Shown piece after piece: positions 43,859 through 51,565 of a stretch of 64,000 nt of DNA. A program made the translations under genes and the position numbers. The DNA comes from an uncultured Chitinophaga sp. Its GTDB lineage: Bacteria; Bacteroidota; Bacteroidia; Chitinophagales; Chitinophagaceae. A model generated the notes under the pieces. That model made no database searches, was not told where the DNA came from, and saw only the letters and a program-made list of their open reading frames with translations. The first letter of the stretch is position 1. Each line of letters begins with the position of its first letter. Location of the stretch: positions 806,001-870,000 of the forward strand of contig NZ_CALEJS010000016.1 in assembly GCF_937898475.1 (NCBI RefSeq), in the 5' to 3' direction.

Positions 43859-44148
43859 GGTTTATATGTTTTGATGTTTGTAAATGTGGTTATTTGCCGT
43901 TATCGTAAACTGCATTTTTCTAAACTATATTTCCAAAAATGCTACCAGTTGGAAACGCCGTCCGGACCACTCTTTCCTGCAGGATTTCAGGGCCCGGCGA
44001 TGACCTATTTTTTGCACGCATGGTGGAATCCGTTCCACAATAACAGGCGCAGATAAAGGCTTTTTTACAATGCTATATTATTAGTAATAAGGGGCTTGAG
44101 TGTTGGCACAGAATTTTAACTATACCTGTTAACTAAAACACGTAGTAT

Positions 44149-44307
44149 ATGAGAAGCATACTGTATCTGATAGCCGTTATCCTGATCATAGGATGGGTTT
44201 TAGGCTTTTTTGTATATTCTGCCGGTGGCCTTATACATGCTTTACTGGTATTGGCAATTATAGCCGTATTACTGAGTGTGATCCGTGGAAGGGCGCCTGT
44301 AGATTGA
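44149..44307 (+). CDS. lmo0937-family small membrane protein
   Basis: A 52-residue protein, easily missed because of its size. It has two membrane helices (ILYLIAVILIIGWVLGFFVY and LIHALLVLAIIAVLLSVI) with the conserved GG between them and a short basic tail RGRAPVD. This is the pattern of the lmo0937 family, small proteins common in soil bacteria and of unknown function. The ATG at 44149 and TGA at 44305-44307 are in frame. It lies in the 540-bp gap between the PA2169-family gene and the propeller gene; the rest of the gap holds no other gene. Confidence 0.8.
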   Translation: MRSILYLIAVILIIGWVLGFFVYSAGGLIHALLVLAIIAVLLSVIRGRAPVD

Positions 44308-44350
44308 TGAAGCCGGTTTAAACTGGTATTAATTTCTATAGCCGATATGA

Positions 44351-44393
44351 AGAATGAATAGCCGGTAATGCACTTTTACCGGTGATTCATTCT
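44351..44393. terminator. Bidirectional terminator hairpin
   Basis: AGAATGAAT (44351-44359) pairs with ATTCATTCT (to 44393) and an inner CCGGTA pairs with TACCGG, with TTCTTTCGTTTT following. It lies between the convergent lmo0937-type and propeller genes. Confidence 0.75.
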
Positions 44394-44402
44394 TCTTTCG
44401 TT

Positions 44403-45296
44403 TTATGGCGCATAGCTGAATGAGTTAGGCAGCACCCAGCGTGCCTTATATATTTTCAGGCCTTCTCCAAAGAAGATGCGTTTTCCAGTTGTATCTATCA
44501 CTTCGTCTGTCCACCAGGAGGTCTTGGGTTTTATAATGATCACCGGTACTCCGGCGGGGCCGCTGCTAATGCTTTTAATATGTGCCTGGTAGGGCGTATT
44601 GCACTGTTCCGGCTGATGGGCGGATAGTTTATACTTGTATACATGCGTGGTATTGGTGAGCCACAATGCGTCTTCTCCGTACACGGGAAAAAGATCATGT
44701 GCTTCGGTACCCGGCAATGCGATCACGGTATCCGGGATGAGATCCGGCTGCGCTTTATTGAAATTATAGCGGAAGGCTTTCAGTTCAGACATGGCTGCAG
44801 ACCAGAGTAATTTGCGTTGTTTGTCCCACACTACATTGTGCCCGAAAGCAATGGGAATCTTCTTACTATATATCTCTCCGGGAGCGTGAAGCGTATCAAC
44901 GCTGAACAGCATAAGATAGTTGTCTGTGCTGGATGCCGTTACAATATTACCATCGGGCAATAGTTCTGCAGAGTGGGTATTGCCTCCTGCATAGGCGTAG
45001 AAAACCGTTTTCTTATCGGCTATGCGCACCAATGCCACGCCGCCGCCGGAGGCGCAGGTAAGCACGTATTTCCCGTCGTATACCACCTTTGCTTCACTTG
45101 GGTTATTGAACCACTTCATGTGCGCAGGTTTTACATTGGAAAGCGCGGGTTTCCACTCCCAGATGATCTGCTGTGCAGGTACATCGGCAATGACTATACG
45201 GTGTTGTGATTGTTCTGCAAGTACAATACGTTGTGCGGAAGTGTCTGCGGGAAGCAGTGCGGTGGCGGCGCAAATCAGCCAGTTGATCATGGTCAT
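44403..45296 (-). CDS. Exported beta-propeller protein (DUF6528-like)
   Basis: This 297-residue protein has a signal peptide (about MTMINWLICAATALLPADTSAQ). Repeats of beta-propeller type follow: RIVLAEQSQHRIVIADVPAQQIIWEWKP, GGGVALVRIADKKTVFYA, THSAELLPDGNIVTASS. A six-bladed propeller of the type annotated DUF6528 fits, but this is from pattern memory only. It begins 5 bases after the stop of the FecR gene, so it replaces the TonB receptor usually controlled by such a pair. Its ligand is unknown. Confidence 0.65.
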   Translation of the reverse strand: MTMINWLICAATALLPADTSAQRIVLAEQSQHRIVIADVPAQQIIWEWKPALSNVKPAHMKWFNNPSEAKVVYDGKYVLTCASGGGVALVRIADKKTVFYAYAGGNTHSAELLPDGNIVTASSTDNYLMLFSVDTLHAPGEIYSKKIPIAFGHNVVWDKQRKLLWSAAMSELKAFRYNFNKAQPDLIPDTVIALPGTEAHDLFPVYGEDALWLTNTTHVYKYKLSAHQPEQCNTPYQAHIKSISSGPAGVPVIIIKPKTSWWTDEVIDTTGKRIFFGEGLKIYKARWVLPNSFSYAP

Positions 45297-45301
45297 CTCT
45301 G

Positions 45302-46327
45302 TTATCTCGAAATATGGTAACCGGCGCTATCCTGAGAAAGCTGCAGACGGTTCAGTTCAGCAATGGTTTTCAGTATGCCGTTTACGGCATCTTTCCTGCT
45401 GATGGTTCCTGTAAAGTAGTACTTCTTTAACTGCTGAGCGGAATAGCTGATATGGACGTTGTAAACGGTTTCAAACTTTCTGAGCACCTGTGGCAGTGGT
45501 ACATTGGTAAACAGGAGCTCTTCGCCGTTCTCTGCAATGCTGCCTTTTAACGTTGCCGGCTTTACGCTTCCGGGAGCAGGCCCGTACCTGTAAACGGTGA
45601 GCGCGTGCTGTCCTTTGTTGAAAGCGCATTCCTGTCCGGGTGTTAAATAGACAATGCCTTTTCCGGCTTGAGCTCCTGTTGTTTTTACCATTACCTTACC
45701 GGTCAGCAATCTTACTTTCACGGCTGAATCGCCTTTATAGGCGCTGACCCTGAAGGCTGTTCCGAGTACGGTGGTTGCTACATTTTCAGAATATACAGTA
45801 AATGGTCGTCCCTTGTCCTGTGCTACATTGAAAGTGGCTGCGCCCTCCAGGGAGAGCGAGCGTTGCGTCCGGGTAAACCCGGGCGTCCATCGCAGGGAGC
45901 TGTATTGCTCCAGTGCTACATCGGAACCATCGGGCAGTGTAATATGCCTGACGGTGGTTCCTGTATTGGTGACTACAGTGTCCTGTATTTGCTGGTGACT
46001 GGCTAACAGCGGCTGCAGGTCTTTTACCTGATGATGATGCTGCCACCAGTAAGCGCCCGCTGATAGTAAAAGCGCAACGGCTGCTGCCCAGGCGCTATAG
46101 CGGCGGATGCGTACTATTTTTGCCTCCCGGTGCACTTCCTCCAGCATGGCGTTGCTGTGTTGAGGGTGCAGGTGGCCTTGCGGCTCATATGCTTCCCACT
46201 CCTCTCCGGGCAGCCATGCTTCCAGTTCTTCCGGGTGTTGTTCCAGATACTTCCCCACTGCAGACGCTTCTTCTGCAGTACATTGGTTGTGAAAAAATTT
46301 CTCTATTAATGCACGGGTGATCTTCAT
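45302..46327 (-). CDS. FecR-family anti-sigma factor
   Basis: This 341-residue protein has an N-terminal cytoplasmic region, a membrane helix (about YSAWAAAVALLLSAGAYWW, 78-96), a FecR domain with LPDGSDVALEQYSSLRW and VLGTAFRVSAY, and a C-terminal DUF4974 domain (FTNVPLPQVLRKFETVYNV). It would hold the ECF sigma factor inactive until a periplasmic signal arrives. The sigma gene lies 120 bases upstream and the propeller gene 5 bases downstream, both on the same strand. Confidence 0.93.
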   Translation of the reverse strand: MKITRALIEKFFHNQCTAEEASAVGKYLEQHPEELEAWLPGEEWEAYEPQGHLHPQHSNAMLEEVHREAKIVRIRRYSAWAAAVALLLSAGAYWWQHHHQVKDLQPLLASHQQIQDTVVTNTGTTVRHITLPDGSDVALEQYSSLRWTPGFTRTQRSLSLEGAATFNVAQDKGRPFTVYSENVATTVLGTAFRVSAYKGDSAVKVRLLTGKVMVKTTGAQAGKGIVYLTPGQECAFNKGQHALTVYRYGPAPGSVKPATLKGSIAENGEELLFTNVPLPQVLRKFETVYNVHISYSAQQLKKYYFTGTISRKDAVNGILKTIAELNRLQLSQDSAGYHISR

Positions 46328-46447
46328 CTGGCAAAAATATGACCCAGTTTAAGATATACTACGCAGCAAAAGGAGGCTACACCCACCGTCATTAAAAAAA
46401 TATTAGGGCTTTATTTTCCAGCGGCCAGCTGGTTGAAAAAGAAGTAG

Positions 46448-46999
46448 TTAAAGGAACGCCGCGATGATCAGTACCAGGGCGATGGACTCCCGGAGCTGTT
46501 TGATAGCGCGGTTCACCTGGTTCTCCACGGTTTTAAGTGAGATGGAAAGGTGGGCGGCTATCTCCCGGTTGGAAAAGCCTTTAATGCGGAACTGGATGAT
46601 CTTCTTTCTTTCAGGGGAAAGGTGCTCCATGGCGCGGTGCATGATATCCAGCGTTTCTCTTTCCTGGGCTGCGCGGGAGTTATCCGGCAGTTCGGGCAGC
46701 TGATCGGTTGCTATGGGAATAGCGCGGTGCTGGGCTTTACGGCGCAGTACATCTATCAGGGTGGTGCGGGCAATACGGAAGATCTGTTGTGAAAGCGGCA
46801 GTGTTTCGTTCAGGTGGCTGCGGTAACGCCAAAGTTTGATGAAGGTAAGCTGTACCAGTTCTGTGGCCACATCGGCATCCGTTGTCCGCTTCAGGAAATA
46901 GAAATACAGTTTCTCATGAAACGCGTAATACACTTCCTCAAAAGCAGCGATCGTACCTGATCTTATGGCGGCAATCTGGTCCACGGTCTGGTGTTGCAT
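46448..46999 (-). CDS. ECF RNA polymerase sigma factor (Bacteroidota FecI-like)
   Basis: From the ATG at 46999 the protein has 183 residues (MQHQTVDQIAAIRSGTIAAFEEVYYAFHE). A longer frame to 47161 adds residues with no sigma similarity and is rejected. Region 2 is LYFYFLKRTTDADVATELVQLTFIKLW; region 4 is LSPERKKIIQFRIKGFSNREIAAHLSIS then LKTVENQVNRA. The hydrophobic C-terminus SIALVLIIAAFL is common in this clade. It pairs with the FecR gene downstream. The gap 47000-47262 shows nothing else. Confidence 0.93.
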   Translation of the reverse strand: MQHQTVDQIAAIRSGTIAAFEEVYYAFHEKLYFYFLKRTTDADVATELVQLTFIKLWRYRSHLNETLPLSQQIFRIARTTLIDVLRRKAQHRAIPIATDQLPELPDNSRAAQERETLDIMHRAMEHLSPERKKIIQFRIKGFSNREIAAHLSISLKTVENQVNRAIKQLRESIALVLIIAAFL

Positions 47000-47262
47000 A
47001 AGGTTAATGCCGTATATCGGCGTAAATACTCCAATGAGCCGGCAAATCAGAACATAGATACAATTTTTCCACGGGAAATAAAAAGATTCAGCAGGGTTTC
47101 CGGCGGGAAAAATGCGGCCCCATAAACCGCGAAAAGCGGCTAACACAGCAGGGTTGAGCATTACAGCGATAGTTGTTTTAACGTATGTTAGCTAAAGAAT
47201 TTTTGACAGCAGGGTTGTAATACTGCCTGTAAGATTGGCGCGGCGCTTGCGTAATTTTACGC

Positions 47263-47733
47263 ATGGCAAAAATGAGCGCAGGCATATTATTGTACCGTTA
47301 CCGCGGCGATGTGCTGCAGGTGTTCCTGGTGCACCCGGGAGGGCCGTTCTGGGCCAAAAAGGATGCAGGCGCATGGTCTATACCCAAAGGAGAATACGAG
47401 CCTGGAGAAGCGCCCCTGGCGGCTGCGCTGCGGGAGTGGGAAGAAGAGACCGGTATTCCCCTTGCGGCTTTACCTGCCTCATTTATTGCACTGGAACCCA
47501 TTAAACAAAAGGGCGGTAAAACCGTATACGCCTGGGCCCTGGAAGGAGATACAGACCCGGCAGCCATCCGCAGCAACACCTTTGAGATGGAATGGCCGCC
47601 CCGCTCCGGCAAAAAAGCCAGTTTCCCGGAAGTAGACAAATCGGGCTGGTTTGACATTGCGGAGGCCAGGCAGAAAATACTGGAAAGCCAGCAACCGATA
47701 ATTGAGGCGTTACTGGAAAAGTTGAACGGTTGA
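47263..47733 (+). CDS. Nudix hydrolase
   Basis: This 156-residue protein contains a complete Nudix box: G43-x5-E49-x7-R57-E58-x-x-E61-E62-x-G64. GPFWAKKDAGAWSIPKGE precedes it, as in a well-known subgroup of predicted NTP pyrophosphohydrolases. Nudix enzymes cleave nucleoside diphosphates linked to another group, using Mg bound by the box. Substrate unknown. Its stop TGA is inside an inverted repeat, and an AAA ATPase gene follows after 90 bases. Confidence 0.9.
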   Translation: MAKMSAGILLYRYRGDVLQVFLVHPGGPFWAKKDAGAWSIPKGEYEPGEAPLAAALREWEEETGIPLAALPASFIALEPIKQKGGKTVYAWALEGDTDPAAIRSNTFEMEWPPRSGKKASFPEVDKSGWFDIAEARQKILESQQPIIEALLEKLNG

Positions 47734-47808
47734 CGTTTGAGGTTTGTTAGGTGTTGGAAGTTTTGATCAGTGACCAGGCTGATTATTGGTGAACCTGAAC
47801 GTCAATCC
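47729..47808. repeat. Inverted element between Nudix and AAA genes
   Basis: The arm GGTTGACGTTTGAGGTTT (47729-47746) includes the Nudix stop and is an imperfect inverted copy of GAACCTGAACGTCAATCC (47791-47808). A heptad or octad rhythm of GTTTGNN is visible on the left but weak. It is the least certain member of the phased group. Confidence 0.5.
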
Positions 47809-47823
47809 ATCTTAACATATGTG

Positions 47824-48387
47824 ATGATAACAACACCATTATACAAAGGGCATTGCTTTGTATTTACGGGCGGTCCCGGTGCAGGGAAAACCTCCGTGAT
47901 AGAAGTACTGGAACAAAAGGGCTACCCCTGTATACCGGAGGTGGCGCGGCAGATCATACGGCAGCAGGTGGCCAGTAATGGGCCGGGAGTACCCTGGAAA
48001 GATATGCAGCTGTATACGCAGCTGATGCAGGAACAAACCATTGCGGTTTTTGATACGGCACCCTCGGCGAGTGCAGGGCCCTGCTTTTTTGACCGTGGAC
48101 TACCGGATGTGATCTGTCATGCGCAGCTTAATGATCTGCCCGTGGATCCGGAACTTAAAACGGCTACCTATCAGCTGCGTTACAACCAGCAGGTATTCCT
48201 GTTCCCGCCATGGGAAGAGATCTATCAAACAGATGCAGAACGGAAACAAAGTTTTGAAACGGCGATTGCTACTTACGAGGTGCTGAAAAATGTGTATAGA
48301 AAATATGATTATGTACTGGTAGAGGTACCTAAAATGTCAATAGCAGACCGGGTGGAATTTGTGCTGGAGGAAGCCCAGAAGTATTGA
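47824..48387 (+). CDS. AAA-type ATPase (AAA_28 family)
   Basis: From ATG 47824 the protein has 187 residues. The P-loop is GGPGAGKT (residues 16-23). YPCIPEVARQIIRQQ follows, then GPCFFDRGLPDVICHAQLN carrying the second acidic motif and YEVLKNVYRKYDYVLVEVP at the C-terminus. Families of this sort resemble kinases or nucleotidyltransferases acting on small molecules; the function is unknown. A start at 47770 would add 18 weakly conserved residues. Confidence 0.78.
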   Translation: MITTPLYKGHCFVFTGGPGAGKTSVIEVLEQKGYPCIPEVARQIIRQQVASNGPGVPWKDMQLYTQLMQEQTIAVFDTAPSASAGPCFFDRGLPDVICHAQLNDLPVDPELKTATYQLRYNQQVFLFPPWEEIYQTDAERKQSFETAIATYEVLKNVYRKYDYVLVEVPKMSIADRVEFVLEEAQKY

Positions 48388-48396
48388 CCTGTTACA

Positions 48397-48431
48397 ATAA
48401 AAAGCCCGTAGCTTACAGCGGCTGCGGGCTT
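48397..48431 (-). terminator. Terminator of the TldE/TldD pair
   Basis: AAGCCCGTAGC (48402-48412) pairs with GCTGCGGGCTT (48421-48431) with one wobble. On the minus strand TTTTATTG follows. It lies 24 bases past the TldE stop. Confidence 0.75.
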
Positions 48432-48454
48432 ATAGCAACATTTATTCAGCTTGT

Positions 48455-49789
48455 TTATACCGCGTCTGACAGGGAGGTAAAAGTAAAATCCCTCAGCTTC
48501 ATGGGCGGGATCAGGTAACTACGGTAAGACTCCACGCTGATGGTCCTTTCCGGTTTGCCCAATGCCTCTACATTATTCAGCATGATCACCGGGCTTTCGT
48601 TAAACCTGAAATTCTTGATGGGGTGTTTGATCACACCGTTCTCAATGTAAAAAGTTCCGTCGCGGGTAAGGCCCGTGAGCAGCAATGTCTGCGGATCTAC
48701 CATACGGATGTACCAGAGGCGCGATACCAGGATGCCGCGTTCAGTGCTTTTGATCAGCTCTTCGAGCGAAGCATTGCCGCCTTCCATGATGATATTGCTG
48801 GGACCAGGTACCGGCTTCACCCCTTTCTTTTGTGCCCAGAAACGGGAATAGGCCAGGTTCTTTACCGTGCCTTTTTCTATCCAGCTGATCTTTTCCAGGG
48901 GAGCGCCTTCGTTATTCCAGGTGGACACGGGCAGCTCCGGGTGGAAGGGATCGGAGTAGATGGTCACTTTTTCATCCATCAGCTGTTCGCCCAGGCGGTT
49001 GCCGCCACCGGGTTTGCTCATAAAGCTGCGGCCTTCGTCTGCATTGCGGGCATCCAGCGCGCGGAACATATTCTCCATCATATACGCAGCGGCCACGGGT
49101 TCCAGTATCACGGTATATTTTCCGGGCTCGATCGCTTTTGCATCTGCAGAGCCATTGGCTTTGGAAGCGGCTATTTTGGTAGCGGTATAGGTATCCAGCT
49201 TGCTGATATCATTATAGCCGCGTGCGGCGTACCCCGAACCGGTACCAGCCTGGTTGCGGGTAGTAACGCTGAAAATAACATCTGTATTGGTATTATAGGC
49301 GAACAGTCCTTTTGAGTTCATCATCGCTTCAAAGGTGGTGCTGTTCTCCAGGAAGCCGGCTGCCTCCAGCTTCTCTTCTTTAGAAACCTGTATACTTTTT
49401 GCCACGGCTGCTGCCCGGGTATCAGGGGTGATGGCAGCGGTTGCGGGTACATAGGTAACGCTCTCCTGGTAGGTCTGAGGACCCAGCAGCGGCATATGTT
49501 CCGGATCTTCAGGCGCCAGCTGTGCCAGCTCTTCTGAGCGGCGTACGGCTTTTTCCAGGGAAGCATCATCAAACTCGTTGATGGTGGTGCTTCCTGTTCT
49601 TTTACCGAAGGTGGAACGGACCGTCAGTTCCAGGGTGCTCATATCACCGGCTGTAGATACCGCGTTACGGGCATAGCGGATATTGCCGCCTTCCCGGCCA
49701 CCCAGCCGCACCGCACACTCATCGGCTTTGGAAAAGCCCAATACTTTTTTGAGCAGTACCTGTGCTTCTTCTTTCTTTAGTATAGCCAT
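48455..49789 (-). CDS. TldE/PmbA-family metalloprotease subunit
   Basis: This 444-residue protein is a TldD/PmbA-superfamily member lacking an obvious HExxxH motif, which fits the non-catalytic TldE partner: NIRYARNAVSTAGDMSTLELTVRSTFGKR near the N-terminus, and the C-terminal KHPIKNFRFNESPVIMLNNVEALG. TldE forms a heterodimer with TldD that degrades unfolded peptides in the cytoplasm. The tldD-like gene starts the same transcript, 11 bases upstream. Here the partner carries a signal-like N-terminus, so location is open. Confidence 0.87.
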   Translation of the reverse strand: MAILKKEEAQVLLKKVLGFSKADECAVRLGGREGGNIRYARNAVSTAGDMSTLELTVRSTFGKRTGSTTINEFDDASLEKAVRRSEELAQLAPEDPEHMPLLGPQTYQESVTYVPATAAITPDTRAAAVAKSIQVSKEEKLEAAGFLENSTTFEAMMNSKGLFAYNTNTDVIFSVTTRNQAGTGSGYAARGYNDISKLDTYTATKIAASKANGSADAKAIEPGKYTVILEPVAAAYMMENMFRALDARNADEGRSFMSKPGGGNRLGEQLMDEKVTIYSDPFHPELPVSTWNNEGAPLEKISWIEKGTVKNLAYSRFWAQKKGVKPVPGPSNIIMEGGNASLEELIKSTERGILVSRLWYIRMVDPQTLLLTGLTRDGTFYIENGVIKHPIKNFRFNESPVIMLNNVEALGKPERTISVESYRSYLIPPMKLRDFTFTSLSDAV

Positions 49790-49800
49790 AGTAAGGTTAA

Positions 49801-51438
49801 TCAGATTTTTCTTGCTGTGTTAATAACATTTACACCATTGAAACGGGTAGTGGAGCTGCCATGCGAAACAGCGTTTGCCTGGCCGGGCTGACCCTTCCCA
49901 TCGTTAAACGCCCCGCCTAAACGGTAATCGCTTTTATCGGCAATGGCGGTGCAGGAGTTCCAGAATTCGCGGGTATTGGCCTGGTAGGCTACATCTTTCA
50001 GCATACCGGCAATTTTGCCATCCTTAATTTCGTAGAACAGTTGTCCGCCGAACTGGAAGTTGTAGCGTTGCTGGTCAATAGAGAAGGAGCCATCGCCAAC
50101 GATATAAATGCCTTTCTCCACATTCCTGATCATATCGTCTACGCTCAGGGGATCCTTACCTGGTTTCAGCGAGATGTTGGGCATACGCTGAAACTGTACA
50201 TCCTCCCAGCTTTGTGCGTAGCAACAGCCCTGTGACTCCTTGAGACCGATGATGTGCGCCTGATCGCGTATGGCCTGGTAGTTCACGAGTATACCGTCTT
50301 TAATGATGTCCCACTCCTTACATTTCACGCCTTCATCGTCATAGCCTACAGCGCCCAGGGAACCGGGCTGTAATTTATCTGCCACGATGTTAACCAGCTT
50401 GCTGCCAAACTGGAAATTACCGGAGCGCCATTTATCAAGCGTCAGGAAACTGGTGCCTGCATAATTGGCTTCATAGCCCAGTACGCGGTCCAGCTCTGTA
50501 GGGTGGGCCACTGATTCGTGAATGGTGAGCCAGAGGTGCGAGGGATCCAGCACCAGGTCATATTTACCCGGTTCTACGGATTTCGCTTTTATCTTCTGGG
50601 CTACGTCTGCCGTAGCGTTCTTCACATCTTCCAGTATATCGTAGCGGTTCTTGTAGCGGGTTACCACACCGGCCACTTTATTATCTGCGGTGGGAGTCAG
50701 GTATTCGTAGCCCATGCCTACGGGAGAGCTGAGCGAACGCCTGGTTTCAAATTTACCGCTGGCCTTGTCTATTTTGGTCACCACAAAGAAAGGATAGAGT
50801 CGGTGTACATCCTGGTCAATATAAGAGCCATCGGTAGAGGCGAAGAACTTCTGTTCATTCACACCCATGATGGCAGAATTCACGAAGTTGGCGCCGCCCT
50901 GCAAGGCAATATCGTTCACCTGCAGGAGGAGGTCTACTTTATCTTTTACGGGAACGGAAAAGGCATTCTGCTGGATCGGCGTTTTCCAGCTTACATCACC
51001 ATACCCTTTCTGCGGGGCCAGCTGCACAGGCTCCGTCATGATCTTTGCATTGGCTTTGGCCACTGCCACTGCCCTTTCTGCCGTCCTGATGATGTCTTCG
51101 CGGGTAACGTTATTGGAAGCAGCAAAACCCCAGCTACCGTTGGCAATCACGCGGATACCCACGCCAAAAGATTCGGTATTGGAGATGGACTGTACCCTTT
51201 TCTCGCGGGTAAGGATAAACTGGTTGAGATAACGGCCTATACGTACATCCGCATAGGTGGCGCCTTTGGCGCGGGCGGCATTCAGTGCAAGGTCGGCCAG
51301 CTGTTTCTTCATGGCTACATCCATCCCTCCCACCAGTGCGTGGGCAGGATCAATGTCGTTACCGGCGAACAGCGACTTCGGCACCATCAATGCACCAAAG
51401 CTCATAGCCGAAAGCTGTAGAAAATCTTTTCTGTTCAA
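49801..51438 (-). CDS. TldD-family metalloprotease subunit
   Basis: This 545-residue protein has the catalytic TldD motif HESVAH (H307, E308, H312). The block HPTELDRVLGYEANYAGTSF and a C-terminal part with NFQFGGQLFYEIKDGKI follow. The N-terminus NRKDFLQLSAMSFGALMVPKSLFA resembles a Tat or Sec signal, unlike the cytoplasmic E. coli protein. It should pair with the TldE-like product encoded just downstream. Substrates are unknown. Confidence 0.9.
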   Translation of the reverse strand: MNRKDFLQLSAMSFGALMVPKSLFAGNDIDPAHALVGGMDVAMKKQLADLALNAARAKGATYADVRIGRYLNQFILTREKRVQSISNTESFGVGIRVIANGSWGFAASNNVTREDIIRTAERAVAVAKANAKIMTEPVQLAPQKGYGDVSWKTPIQQNAFSVPVKDKVDLLLQVNDIALQGGANFVNSAIMGVNEQKFFASTDGSYIDQDVHRLYPFFVVTKIDKASGKFETRRSLSSPVGMGYEYLTPTADNKVAGVVTRYKNRYDILEDVKNATADVAQKIKAKSVEPGKYDLVLDPSHLWLTIHESVAHPTELDRVLGYEANYAGTSFLTLDKWRSGNFQFGSKLVNIVADKLQPGSLGAVGYDDEGVKCKEWDIIKDGILVNYQAIRDQAHIIGLKESQGCCYAQSWEDVQFQRMPNISLKPGKDPLSVDDMIRNVEKGIYIVGDGSFSIDQQRYNFQFGGQLFYEIKDGKIAGMLKDVAYQANTREFWNSCTAIADKSDYRLGGAFNDGKGQPGQANAVSHGSSTTRFNGVNVINTARKI

Positions 51439-51565
51439 TTCGAAGACCCTCCTTAGGTTTAATAATGAAGTGAAAAAAGCGGTTTAGATATCCTGGTTTT
51501 CTGTAAACTCTTAATAATGGTTGTTATCATGAAAATTATACAATTCTCTCAAACTTATTATACCG

